From Paenibacillus planticolens (GTDB lineage: Bacteria; Bacillota; Bacilli; Paenibacillales; NBRC-103111), in contig NZ_WHNZ01000017.1 of assembly GCF_013141725.1 (NCBI RefSeq), positions 248,001 to 312,000 of the forward strand: a stretch of DNA of 64,000 nt, read 5' to 3'. The translations under genes were made by a program, and so were the position numbers. A model generated the notes under the pieces. That model worked only from the letters and a program-made list of their open reading frames with translations. It searched no databases and was not told the origin of the DNA. This document shows positions 1 to 9,852 of the stretch, one piece after another; position 1 is the stretch's first letter; every line of letters begins with the position of its first letter.

Positions 1-1617
<1,617 letters not shown>

Positions 1618-1657
1618 CTAAGTAAACTAACGTATTGCCGATCTATATCCTGCTAAA

Positions 1658-1939
1658 TTAGGCTAATACAGCGAGAATGTCGCTTTCGCGCAAGATCAAC
1701 AGTTCGCGGCCTTCGTATTTCACTTCAGTTCCTGCGTATTTGGAGAAAATGATGCGGTCGCCTTCGCTAACTTCAAGCGGAACACGAACGCCATCTTTCA
1801 ACGCGCCTGCGCCTACCGCTACAACTTTACCTTCTTGCGGTTTTTCTTTCGCTGTATCTGGCAGCACGATACCACTTGCTGTAGTCTCCTCTTTCGCAAC
1901 GGCTTCAATGATAACTCGATCACCTAACGGTCTGATCAT
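1658..1939 (-). CDS. groES: 10 kDa co-chaperonin GroES
   Basis: Heptameric lid of the GroEL chamber. The 93-residue product has the full-length family size and begins [10 protein letters not shown]. The mobile loop around residues 16-28 contains the GIVLP motif that docks on GroEL. It is the first gene of the groES-groEL operon and has a good ribosome site (complement of cctccttt near 1951). A CIRCE element lies about 50-75 nt upstream of the start, so HrcA repression is expected. Confidence 0.98.
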   Translation of the reverse strand: MIRPLGDRVIIEAVAKEETTASGIVLPDTAKEKPQEGKVVAVGAGALKDGVRVPLEVSEGDRIIFSKYAGTEVKYEGRELLILRESDILAVLA

Positions 1940-1987
1940 GGAAAAATAGCCTCCTTTAGAAAATTGGTAATGGTGTTTTCGGGGTTA

Positions 1988-2014
1988 TTAGCACTCGAAT
2001 GTGTTTAGTGCTAA
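1988..2014 (-). promoter_or_regulatory. CIRCE operator (HrcA binding site)
   Basis: Inverted repeat with arms TTAGCACTC and TAGTGCTAA separated by 9 nt. The canonical CIRCE is TTAGCACTC-N9-GAGTGCTAA, so one base of one arm differs. It sits just downstream of the groES -10 hexamer, the usual place for HrcA repression. Confidence 0.93.
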
Positions 2015-2025
2015 CAACAATACTT

Positions 2026-2054
2026 ATGATACTCATTCTGGGAGTAATTTGCAA
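2026..2054 (-). promoter_or_regulatory. SigA-type promoter of groES-groEL
   Basis: On the minus strand TTGCAA (2049-2054) and TATCAT (2026-2031) are separated by exactly 17 nt, immediately upstream of the CIRCE operator. Four of six bases match in the -35 hexamer and five of six in the -10. Confidence 0.75.
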
Positions 2055-2130
2055 GTCCTTTTACACATTTTTCGTACTTTTGAACACCCACCTCATTCTA
2101 CCCAAAAGAAAAACAAATATTCCCTGTTTC

Positions 2131-2170
2131 AAAAGAAAACAGCCTGCGCATCCGAGCAGACTGTTTTTCT
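2131..2170 (-). terminator. Intrinsic terminator after tatC
   Basis: Minus-strand hairpin with arms ACAGtCTGC and GCAGgCTGT (arms at 2138-2147 and 2156-2165), followed by a T-rich stretch. It abuts the tatC stop codon. Confidence 0.7.
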
Positions 2171-2927
2171 ATTTGGGACCAAATTCCCGCTCCCACTCTG
2201 CATCCTGCAGCAATTGTTTGCGATAAATAAAGCGCGACATAAATACGCTAAATTCATACAAAACGATAAGCGGCACAGACACCAGAATAGCCGAAATGGC
2301 ATCCGGAGGCGTAATGACCGTGGACAAAATAACGAGCAGCATGTACGCATATCTTCTGAACTTATGCAGCCGTTTTGGATTCAGAAGCCTGATTTTCGTC
2401 AAGAACATCACGACAATCGGCATCTCAAACACAATCGCAAGCGGAATGATAATGTTGAACATAAACGTAAAATATTGCGCCGCACCGTACATCTCCGTAA
2501 TTTCAAGACTATGGCTAATGGAGGAAGTAAAGTAGAAGGCCATCGGAAAAACAACCCAATATCCGAAAGATAAACCCGCTAAAAAAAGCAAAAATGCATA
2601 GGGAATATAAATAATCGAAGCTTTCTGCTCCGTCTCCCGCAGCCCTGGCTTAACAAAAGCCCATATATGGTACAGCGTAACCGGCAATGTGATTAGAATA
2701 CCGACGGCTAAACCGAAATTCATATATAGACGCAAAGCGTCCCATGGTGAAAAAACATTCCATCCGATCCCGTTTGCCGGCGGAATATTTTTGAGGTATC
2801 GAATAATGGGCTTCGCGCAAATTAAACCGCCTACCATGCCAATGACCAAGAAAACCAAAATCCACATGATCCGTTTGCGCAGCTCGCCAAGGTGCTCCAC
2901 GAGCGACATTTCTTCGTTTGTTGACAT
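2169..2927 (-). CDS. tatC: Sec-independent (Tat) translocase subunit TatC
   Basis: Polytopic membrane receptor of the twin-arginine translocase, which exports folded proteins. The 252-residue product has the family signature at the start (SLVEHLGELRKRI), about six hydrophobic segments, and the PGL(R)E loop with E in KPGLRETEQ near residue 95. It follows tatA with about 70 nt between them and is closed by the hairpin at 2131-2170. With one TatA and one TatC this is a minimal TatAC system of the Bacillus type. Confidence 0.96.
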   Translation of the reverse strand: MSTNEEMSLVEHLGELRKRIMWILVFLVIGMVGGLICAKPIIRYLKNIPPANGIGWNVFSPWDALRLYMNFGLAVGILITLPVTLYHIWAFVKPGLRETEQKASIIYIPYAFLLFLAGLSFGYWVVFPMAFYFTSSISHSLEITEMYGAAQYFTFMFNIIIPLAIVFEMPIVVMFLTKIRLLNPKRLHKFRRYAYMLLVILSTVITPPDAISAILVSVPLIVLYEFSVFMSRFIYRKQLLQDAEWEREFGPK

Positions 2928-2998
2928 ATTTCACCAACCTGATCCAGTGAATCAAGCCTAGAAAGGCTGAGCCACTTGTTATGCTAAAAATAAAACGA

Positions 2999-3601
2999 CT
3001 AGTCCGGCAGACGCCGCGGATTGCTTGGCTGAGCGGCTGTCGGCGCGGCAGACGCCGCTGCAGGTGCCGATGGCTTTGCGCCGCCAGCTGGTGCAGCAGA
3101 AGAAACTGCGGGTGCATCCGTCTCCACCAATGCAGGCGCGCTCGATACGAACAGCACAGCCGGTTTCGGAGCTGCTGGTGTTGTTGGCGCTGCAGCAATG
3201 CCAGGCGATGCACCCGTCTCCGCAGGCGCCGGGGCACTCGACACAAAGACCACTGCCGCAGGCGTCGCAGTTGTCGGGTCTGCCGCGGAAGCGCCTGTCT
3301 CCGAAGCTGCTGCCGGAACATCCGGCTGCTCCGGGCTCGCGTCGATTGCCGGCGCGGCACTTGCCGCCTGCTCGACAGCTTGCGGCGCTGGCGCAGCAGC
3401 CGGAGCCTCCGGCGCTTTCACCTGCGGCGGCTCATCGCTCATGAGCTCGCTCGCAGCTTTCTTGAAATCCCTGATCGTGCGTCCCAACACACGGCCAATC
3501 TCAGGGAGCTTCTGGGGCCCGAACAAGACAAGCGCAACGATGGCAATTAATAATAGCTCGCTGAAGCCGATATTTTGGAACATGTCTTTCAACTCCATCA
3601 T
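2999..3601 (-). CDS. tatA: Twin-arginine translocase subunit TatA with long Ala/Pro tail
   Basis: Pore-forming partner of TatC. The N-terminus is classical: a membrane helix at about residues 13-28, the hinge motif FGPQKLPE (27-34) and an amphipathic helix to about 52. Minimal TatA proteins have about 60-90 residues, whereas this one has 200. Residues 57-200 are almost only Ala, Pro, Ser, Val and Glu and contain an imperfect internal duplication (VVFVSSAPA at 117-125, VLFVSSAPA at 149-157). Two adjacent Met codons open the gene; the second is equally possible. TatB identity is less likely given that only one such gene stands next to tatC. Confidence 0.92.
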   Translation of the reverse strand: MMELKDMFQNIGFSELLLIAIVALVLFGPQKLPEIGRVLGRTIRDFKKAASELMSDEPPQVKAPEAPAAAPAPQAVEQAASAAPAIDASPEQPDVPAAASETGASAADPTTATPAAVVFVSSAPAPAETGASPGIAAAPTTPAAPKPAVLFVSSAPALVETDAPAVSSAAPAGGAKPSAPAAASAAPTAAQPSNPRRLPD

Positions 3602-3649
3602 GTATTGCTTTACGCATAAGGTACTGCGTTCATCTCAAAAACAATTAAC

Positions 3650-3825
3650 AGGAAAATGTACCGCTAATTTGTTCTCAGAAACCAGATAGACGCTATTAGC
3701 TGGAATTTTTCCCGTTAATTTCGGGATATCCTCTGAAAACAGCCAAAACCTTCTAAATTAACGGTAGATTTTCCACTAAATCGCATTTATCACGACAATG
3801 GCTCCATTTAGGGGGAATTATTCCC
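3650..3825. repeat. Four-box palindromic intergenic element, copy 1 (box type B)
   Basis: Four boxes of about 20 nt. Two forward boxes have heads at 3650 and 3701 (GGAAAATGTACCGCTAATTT and a variant), and two reverse boxes end at 3775 and 3825. Head spacing is 51 nt in the forward half and 50 nt in the reverse half; the inner pair spans 75 nt. It fills most of the 249-bp gap between tatA and the molybdopterin-binding gene. No ORF lies in it. Same architecture as the copies at 9670, 14452, 20824, 45769 and 61631. Confidence 0.8.
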
Positions 3826-3850
3826 GTTAAACGAAATCTCGCACAAACTT

Positions 3851-4864
3851 CTAACACTGATAAAAACCGCCGTACCCCATCTCCGTAATGTCGCTGCGCA
3901 CAATCGTCTCACCCGCGCATATGCGCGGCAGCAGCACATCAAAAGACGTGTACGGGTCATGCATCACACAACCCGGCAAGCCCATGATCGGCACATCGCC
4001 CAGATAGGCGATCATCAGCATCGAGCCCGGCAGCATCGGCGTGCCGTAGCTGACCACGCGGGCGCCGGCCTGCTTAATCGCGCCCGGCGTGCGATCGTCC
4101 GGGTCCACGGACATGCCGCCCGTGACCAAGATCAGATCCACGTCCTGCGCAAGCAGCGCGTGGATCTCACCAACAATCGCTTCGCTGTCGTCGTCTGCGA
4201 AGCGCTGGTCCACAACCTCAGAGCCGAGCTGCGCGACCTTCTCCTTCACCACGGGGCCGAATTTATCCTGAATTCGGCCCTTGAACACCTCGCTGCCCGT
4301 CGTCACGACGCCCACGCGCAGCTTGCGAAACGGCTTCACCTCAAGCAAGGTGAAGCCCTCCGCACGTCGAGCGGCGGCCAGACGCTCGACCTCCGCAACC
4401 TTCGCTTCGTCCACAATCAGCGGGATCACCCGCGTGCCGATCAGCGAAGCGCCTTCCTTGACGACGGTGCCTCCGCGTACTGTCGACATCACAACCTCGT
4501 CGATCGCGTTCACGCTGTCGACGAAAGCTTTATCGATTCGGACTAAGCCGTAAATCGGCGATTTGACGTTCACCTTGCCTTCATGCGGCTCCGTAAGCTT
4601 GAGCCCGTCGCCAGCGATGGCTTTCGCCATGCGCAGGGCGGCCTCATCCTCATGCAAGTAGCCCGGTTGCAGCTCCATCGCATAGATATGCTCTTTGCCG
4701 ATGCTGAGCAGCGCCGGAATATCCGCCTCCGTCACTTGGTGGCCTTTGCGGAACAAGCGTCCTTTGAACTCGCCGGGCAAAATCTGCGTAAGATCATGAG
4801 GCAGAATCATGCCGACCGCATCTTCAACCTTCACTTCGCGCAGCATAGCATCCCGTTTGCTCAC
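3851..4864 (-). CDS. Molybdopterin-binding (MoeA/CinA-like) protein
   Basis: Member of the MoCF-biosynthesis fold family, so probably binds molybdopterin during cofactor assembly. Of 337 residues, the C-terminal part (about 180-320) holds the family motifs VTTGSEV, VTGGMSVDPDD (247-257) and PMLPGSMLM (276-284). The N-terminal 170 residues are not the usual MoeA domains I/II. The role in molybdate insertion or storage is inferred from the fold and from the neighbouring mogA and moaC, which read in the same direction 31 nt and about 630 nt upstream. Confidence 0.85.
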   Translation of the reverse strand: MSKRDAMLREVKVEDAVGMILPHDLTQILPGEFKGRLFRKGHQVTEADIPALLSIGKEHIYAMELQPGYLHEDEAALRMAKAIAGDGLKLTEPHEGKVNVKSPIYGLVRIDKAFVDSVNAIDEVVMSTVRGGTVVKEGASLIGTRVIPLIVDEAKVAEVERLAAARRAEGFTLLEVKPFRKLRVGVVTTGSEVFKGRIQDKFGPVVKEKVAQLGSEVVDQRFADDDSEAIVGEIHALLAQDVDLILVTGGMSVDPDDRTPGAIKQAGARVVSYGTPMLPGSMLMIAYLGDVPIMGLPGCVMHDPYTSFDVLLPRICAGETIVRSDITEMGYGGFYQC

Positions 4865-4895
4865 GTTTGATCACCTTCTTGCTTGACCCGAATAT

Positions 4896-5387
4896 TCACC
4901 CGTGGTCACCTTCTTTGCCTGTCAGAATGCCCAGCGCATGCGGAAGCTGATCGATAATCGCCATCAGATTCTCCTGTACGCCTTTGGGACTGCCCGGCAA
5001 ATTAATAATCAACGTGCGTCCGCGAATGCCGGATACCGCTCTGGACAGCATCGCTTTCTTCGTTTTCTGCATCGATATCATCCGCATCGCTTCGGCAAAG
5101 CCAGGAGCAACCCGGTCAATGACATTAAGCGTCGCTTCCGGCGTCACATCGCGGGGAGCCAGTCCTGTCCCGCCCGTCGTTAAGATCAGATCGGCCTGAT
5201 AATAATCCGTCATTTCTATTAATGAAGCCATAATTTCGTCCATCTCGTCCGGCACAACCCGGTACTCGATGATCTCGCCTTGAATTTCTTCTTCAATAAG
5301 CTCGCGGATTACCTGAGCGCTAGTGTCCTCTCGTTCTCCTCGGTAACCGCGGTCACTGGCTGTCAAAATCGCAACTTTCCAGTGCAT
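4896..5387 (-). CDS. mogA: Molybdenum cofactor biosynthesis protein MogA/MoaB
   Basis: Adenylylates molybdopterin before molybdenum insertion (family knowledge). The 163-residue product has the canonical TTGGTG at 70-75 followed by PRDVTPEA, and a late LPGSPKG loop that closes the molybdopterin pocket. It lies between moaC (upstream) and the MoeA-like gene (downstream) on the same strand. In Bacillota the same protein is named either MoaB or MogA; the sequence alone does not separate them. Confidence 0.93.
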   Translation of the reverse strand: MHWKVAILTASDRGYRGEREDTSAQVIRELIEEEIQGEIIEYRVVPDEMDEIMASLIEMTDYYQADLILTTGGTGLAPRDVTPEATLNVIDRVAPGFAEAMRMISMQKTKKAMLSRAVSGIRGRTLIINLPGSPKGVQENLMAIIDQLPHALGILTGKEGDHG

Positions 5388-5490
5388 CCTTCGTCACCTC
5401 TCCCTTGTTAACTGAATGAGATAACCCCTACTACTGAATGAACGTCGACTTTCTCTATACGCAAACCCAGTCGTTTAAGTCGCGCTGTCA

Positions 5491-5988
5491 TCAACTATCC
5501 TGTCTGTGAAAATCCCCATTTGTACCGCCTGTTTTCATGACTAACAGCGTGGAGCTAATGATCATATCCTTCTCTGCGGCTTTACACATGTCGTAGACGG
5601 TCAGCGCGGCGGCGGATACGGCCGTTAATGCTTCCATCTCAACGCCTGTCGGCCCCGTCGTCCTTACAGTTGCTTCTATGTAGAGTTCATTGCTGCCATT
5701 ATCAGCAAACTGAATGTCAACGCCCGATAATGCAATCGGATGGCACATCGGAATCCAGTCTGACGTTTTTTTTGCAGCCATGATGCCAGCCACCTGCGCG
5801 ACAGCGAGGACGTCGCCTTTTTTCATTTTACCCTGTTTAATCAAGGCAAGCGTCTCACTTTTCATAAGTAAAGTAGAACGAGCTGTCGCCGTGCGTTTCG
5901 TTTCCGTTTTGTCCGAAATGTCGACCATGCGGGCTCGTCCCTGTTCATTAAAATGCGTTAATGGAGAGGAATCGGGCAAATCACTCAC
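5491..5988 (-). CDS. moaC: Cyclic pyranopterin monophosphate synthase MoaC
   Basis: Catalyses the second step of molybdopterin synthesis, making cyclic pyranopterin monophosphate. The family core is complete: [15 protein letters not shown] near the N-terminus, the MCHP motif, and [22 protein letters not shown]. The first codon is a GTG (5986-5988) overlapping the AGAGGTG ribosome site; a TTG at 5979 would be better spaced, so the start may be three residues shorter. moaA is not in the window. Confidence 0.96.
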   Translation of the reverse strand: MSDLPDSSPLTHFNEQGRARMVDISDKTETKRTATARSTLLMKSETLALIKQGKMKKGDVLAVAQVAGIMAAKKTSDWIPMCHPIALSGVDIQFADNGSNELYIEATVRTTGPTGVEMEALTAVSAAALTVYDMCKAAEKDMIISSTLLVMKTGGTNGDFHRQDS

Positions 5989-5995
5989 CTCTGTT

Positions 5996-6625
5996 TTATG
6001 TTTCTGATCTAAACACCATCTTGCTCTCGGTGACTATGCCGTCAACCCGGAAATCATGCCAGGAAGATGGAACCGCAGGAATCAACTGCTTATCAAAAGC
6101 CGCTGCAACCGCAAAGGGCCTCATCAAGCCGCGCGCAGCAAACAACTGCATGAACCTGTCATAGAAACCGCCGCCATAGCCAAGTCTTCCGAAATCCATG
6201 TCAAAAGCAAGCCCCGGCACCAAGATCAACGAGATAGTGGACAAATCATGCTCAATCGGCACATCGTCGTGCGGCTCTCTAATGCCCCATGCTCCGCTCT
6301 CCAAATCTTCGTAGGCGCGAATGATATGCAAATTCATCGTTTTCGTATCTGCTACAACCTTCGGCACAAGCACACGAATTCCCTGCTGCCAGCACCATTC
6401 CATCAGAGGGGCAACGTCCAGCTCGGACCGGAATGGCATGTAAGTCATTATTGTAGGGGGAACGGACGCTTCCTGACCCTGAGTGCCAAGAAGTCTGTCT
6501 GAACAAAGCTTCGTCATTCGCTCATGAATGCGCAGCTGCTTCTCTTCCCGTTCTTCCGCTGTGATGGAGGAGCGCAGCTCTTCCATTTCCTTACGCAGTT
6601 CAATTTTTCGCTCTCGGATGTTCAT
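5996..6625 (-). CDS. 5-formyltetrahydrofolate cyclo-ligase
   Basis: ATP-dependent enzyme that returns 5-formyl-THF to the active folate pool as 5,10-methenyl-THF. 209 residues. The signature GYGGGFYDR lies at 149-157, preceded by [10 protein letters not shown]; the basic N-terminus has the usual RKIELRKEM. It is followed 7 nt later by moaC, suggesting co-transcription. Confidence 0.94.
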   Translation of the reverse strand: MNIRERKIELRKEMEELRSSITAEEREEKQLRIHERMTKLCSDRLLGTQGQEASVPPTIMTYMPFRSELDVAPLMEWCWQQGIRVLVPKVVADTKTMNLHIIRAYEDLESGAWGIREPHDDVPIEHDLSTISLILVPGLAFDMDFGRLGYGGGFYDRFMQLFAARGLMRPFAVAAAFDKQLIPAVPSSWHDFRVDGIVTESKMVFRSET

Positions 6626-6689
6626 ACTGGCTCAGCCCTTCCCTAACAAGGAGTGGTTTCCCCCATTTTAACATAAACAAGGAAAAAAA

Positions 6690-7520
6690 CTATACTCGTG
6701 CTGGGGACCCCAGCGGAATCCGCGTCATGACGGGAAAATGATCCGAAAATATCGTCGGAACCGTCCATGCCGAACCCGCATTTTTCACATTTGTAAAAAC
6801 ATAATCAATCCTTTGACCGCTAGCAAAAGTCCCCTTTGCATCATTCCGCAGGGGCACGTCAACCAGCGCCATCCCGTTCATTTTTACAGGAAATGCATCC
6901 TCTTCCATATTAAAATCGCCGGCAACGACGAGCGGACCTTCCTTATCCGACAAAAGCTGCGAGATCCGGGTAAGCTGAAGCCTCCGATCCTCTTGCGACA
7001 GGCCTAAGTGGGTCGTTGCAAGACGAACCTGCTCGGAACCGATACGTACGGTAGCCATTAGCAGACTTCTTGTTTCCTTGCTCCCCGGCAGAAGCGTCCA
7101 ACTGCTGTCCTCGATCGGATAACGGCTTAGAAGCGCATTGCCATATTGCCCTACACTATAGGTTAAACTAGGACTATAACGCATATTCATACCCAGCATG
7201 TCCGCCAGTTCCCGGGCTTGATCCGTGAATCCGCTGCGCAAACGGTAACGGTCCACTTCTTGCAGGGCGATGATGTCGGCATTCTCATTCTGAAGAAGCT
7301 CGGCAATCCGTTTAATATCGACTTTACCGTCCAGCCCTTCGCCGTGGTGCATATTCAGCGTTATCATTGTGAAGGAGGACGGTGCGTCTAAACTAGAGGC
7401 AGGTAAAGCAGCAACATTTAGCAAATGACCATTACCCCAGCAGTTGATTGGCTCTACTAGCATTACAGAAATCAGAACAAATAAACCAATATACCTGCCA
7501 AGCCGCAAAAGCTTAAGCAC
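6690..7520 (-). CDS. Exported endonuclease/exonuclease/phosphatase-family protein
   Basis: Metal-dependent phosphodiesterase fold. An N-terminal hydrophobic stretch (about residues 9-24) is a signal peptide or membrane anchor, so the enzyme acts outside the cytoplasm. Catalytic motifs are in order: ITLNMHHG, LQEVDRY (86-92), TTHLGL, VVAGDFN and the terminal SDHFPV. The GTG start at 7520 has an AAGGGGG ribosome site 9 nt upstream. The substrate cannot be told; DNA, phospholipid and inositol phosphate are all possible in this superfamily. Confidence 0.88.
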   Translation of the reverse strand: MLKLLRLGRYIGLFVLISVMLVEPINCWGNGHLLNVAALPASSLDAPSSFTMITLNMHHGEGLDGKVDIKRIAELLQNENADIIALQEVDRYRLRSGFTDQARELADMLGMNMRYSPSLTYSVGQYGNALLSRYPIEDSSWTLLPGSKETRSLLMATVRIGSEQVRLATTHLGLSQEDRRLQLTRISQLLSDKEGPLVVAGDFNMEEDAFPVKMNGMALVDVPLRNDAKGTFASGQRIDYVFTNVKNAGSAWTVPTIFSDHFPVMTRIPLGSPARV

Positions 7521-7665
7521 CCTACCTCACCCCCTTCGTCTATGCAAAATTAAGCATACGACGCACTCACGCATGGTGTATACTAGTGAATTGATGGGAT
7601 TATAGCCAGTCCGATCATGGGGGCTTGCACAGATTCTTTCATTAATAAGCAGGAGGCATCGGCAA

Positions 7666-9612
7666 ATGCTATTACAAGTTTCAAACTTATCCAAAAGCTA
7701 TGGGGTACGTTCCGTACTCTCCAATATAACGCTTCAAATCGAAGACAAGGAACGCATCGGTTTAGTCGGTGTCAACGGCGCGGGGAAATCGACCTTGCTC
7801 CAGATCATTGCCGGGGAAATGTCCTATGACAGCGGCGACATTTTCAAAGCGAAAGAGACGAAAATCGGTTATTTAAAGCAAAATAGCGGACTCCAAACGG
7901 ACAAGTCTATCTGGAACGAGCTGCTCAGCGTGTTTAGTTCTTTACTGGAGACCGAGAGAGAACTGCGTGAGCTGGAAGCCATGATGGCAGACCCTTCGTT
8001 GATCGAGGATGAAAAAAAGTACGAATCCACGATGAACCGGTACGCGGGGCGCTCCGAATATTTCCGTGAGCAGGGCGGCTACGAAATCGAAGCCAAAATT
8101 CGCGGCATCCTCCACGGGATGGGTTTCGGCCAATTTCCACCGGATACCCTCGTTCAAACGTTAAGCGGCGGTCAGAAAACAAGGCTAGCCCTGGCCAAAA
8201 TGCTGCTCGAAGAGCCCGACCTGCTTATGCTGGATGAGCCGACGAACCATTTGGACATCCAGACGCTGACTTGGTTGGAAGGCTATTTGCGGGGCTATCC
8301 GGGCGCTATTCTGGTTGTGTCCCATGACCGTTTCTTCCTTGACGCGTTAGCGACGTCCATCTATGAGATTGAACGGCATGCATCCAAGCGGTACACCGGC
8401 AACTATTCCCGATTCATCGAGATCAAGGAAGCCAACTATGAGATCGAAATGAAGCAATTTGAAAAGCAGCAGGAAGAAATCGCAAAGCTGGAAGATTTCG
8501 TACAGCGTAATATCGTACGTGCGTCTACGACCAAAAGAGCGCAGAGCCGCCGCAAGCAGCTTGAAAAAATGGATCGTCTCGACAAGCCGATGGGAGATTT
8601 AAAGCGGGCATCGTTTTCTTTTGAAATTGAGCAGAGCTCCGGAAAAGAAGTTCTCCAAGTCGACCGTCTGGCACTTTCGTACGATGGGAAAAACAGATTG
8701 CTCGACGGTGTCTCGTTCCAACTGCGTCGTTCGGAAACGGCTGCCCTTATCGGCCCCAACGGTGTCGGCAAATCGACGCTGCTCAAAACATTGATCGGCC
8801 AGCACAAACAAGACGCCGGCACCTTCAAATGGGGCACTGGCGTCACAATTGGCTATTACGATCAAGAGCAGACGGGTCTAACCCCGTCCAACAGCGTGCT
8901 GGAGGAAGTCTGGAACACCTATCCGCATCTGGAGGAAGCCCGTATTCGCACAGTGCTTGGGAATTTCTTGTTCAGCGGCGAAGAAGTGTTCAAGAAAGTC
9001 TCCTCCTTAAGCGGCGGCGAGAAAGCCCGCGTGGCTTTAGCCAAGCTCATGCTGCAGAAAGCGAATGTGCTCATCCTCGATGAGCCTACCAACCATCTGG
9101 ATCTGTACAGTAAAGAAGTGCTGGAATCGGCTTTGATGGATTACGAGGGAACGCTCCTCTTCATCTCCCATGACCGCTACTTCCTGAATAAAATGGCCGA
9201 GAGCATGCTCGATCTGCAAAAAGACGGACTCACCGCCTATCTCGGCAACTACGACGATTACTTGGAGAAAAAGGCGGAACTCGCCGAAATCGAGTCTAAG
9301 CGCCTGGCCAAAGAAGCGGAGAAAAAATCCGCCGGCAGCTCCGGAGCAGGAAAAAATGAATCCGCCGTTAGCGGCGGGTATGAAGCGGATAAGCTGGCGA
9401 AGCGCGAAGAACGCAGCCGCCAGCGCAAGCTGGAGCAGCTCGAGCTCGACATCGCTCGGCTGGAAGACGAAGTATCCGTCCTGGAGGCGGAGCTTGCCGA
9501 TCCTGAGGTGTACAACAACTACGTCCTCGTTCAGGAGAAGACGGCCGAGGTGGACAAGCGGAAGAGCACGCTTGCGGCTTGCTATGAGGAGTGGGAAACA
9601 CTCCTCGCGTAG
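7666..9612 (+). CDS. ABC-F family ATPase (YdiF/Uup type)
   Basis: Soluble tandem ABC ATPase without membrane segments; ABC-F proteins act at the ribosomal E site in translation or antibiotic protection. Walker A motifs are GVNGAGKST (35-43) and GPNGVGKST (about 363-371). Signature motifs are LSGGQ (about 166) and LSGGE (about 448), each followed by DEPTNHLD. The charged inter-domain linker lies at about 240-325 and a C-terminal coiled coil at about 560-648. The 648-residue length and C-terminal extension fit the YdiF/Uup branch better than EttA. It stands alone, divergent from the exported nuclease gene. Confidence 0.93.
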   Translation: MLLQVSNLSKSYGVRSVLSNITLQIEDKERIGLVGVNGAGKSTLLQIIAGEMSYDSGDIFKAKETKIGYLKQNSGLQTDKSIWNELLSVFSSLLETERELRELEAMMADPSLIEDEKKYESTMNRYAGRSEYFREQGGYEIEAKIRGILHGMGFGQFPPDTLVQTLSGGQKTRLALAKMLLEEPDLLMLDEPTNHLDIQTLTWLEGYLRGYPGAILVVSHDRFFLDALATSIYEIERHASKRYTGNYSRFIEIKEANYEIEMKQFEKQQEEIAKLEDFVQRNIVRASTTKRAQSRRKQLEKMDRLDKPMGDLKRASFSFEIEQSSGKEVLQVDRLALSYDGKNRLLDGVSFQLRRSETAALIGPNGVGKSTLLKTLIGQHKQDAGTFKWGTGVTIGYYDQEQTGLTPSNSVLEEVWNTYPHLEEARIRTVLGNFLFSGEEVFKKVSSLSGGEKARVALAKLMLQKANVLILDEPTNHLDLYSKEVLESALMDYEGTLLFISHDRYFLNKMAESMLDLQKDGLTAYLGNYDDYLEKKAELAEIESKRLAKEAEKKSAGSSGAGKNESAVSGGYEADKLAKREERSRQRKLEQLELDIARLEDEVSVLEAELADPEVYNNYVLVQEKTAEVDKRKSTLAACYEEWETLLA

Positions 9613-9669
9613 AGCGAGTAAGTTTGTGGGACAGCCTTTTGTGCAGATAGGCTTCTATGGTCAAATAAG

Positions 9670-9846
9670 GGGAAAATTCCCCTCTAATTTGATTGCAGAA
9701 GCTTGTCAGATCCTTTTAGCAGAAAAAACTCCCTTTATTTCGACCGAGTTCGTGAGAATCTACGAAATCCGGTCAGATTAAAGGGAGTTTTTCTTTCTAT
9801 TTCCTTGCGAGGTCAACTTTCGAGCAATTTAGAGGGAGATTTTCCA
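9670..9846. repeat. Four-box palindromic intergenic element, copy 2 (box type B)
   Basis: Forward box heads at 9670 and 9721, reverse box ends at 9794 and about 9846; spacing is 51 nt in the forward half and 51-52 nt in the reverse half, with an inner pair of 74 nt. The inner pair alone makes a stem of about 20 bp (AACTCCCTTTA with its complement) followed by TTTTTCTTT, so it can also terminate the ABC-F transcript. It lies between convergent genes. Confidence 0.82.
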
Positions 9847-9852
9847 GTTAGC

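Noticed and set aside
2650..3360. A 236-residue Arg/Leu/Gln-rich frame across tatC and tatA
   Set aside because: It is an out-of-frame shadow of the Ala/Pro-rich tatA tail and the tatC start.
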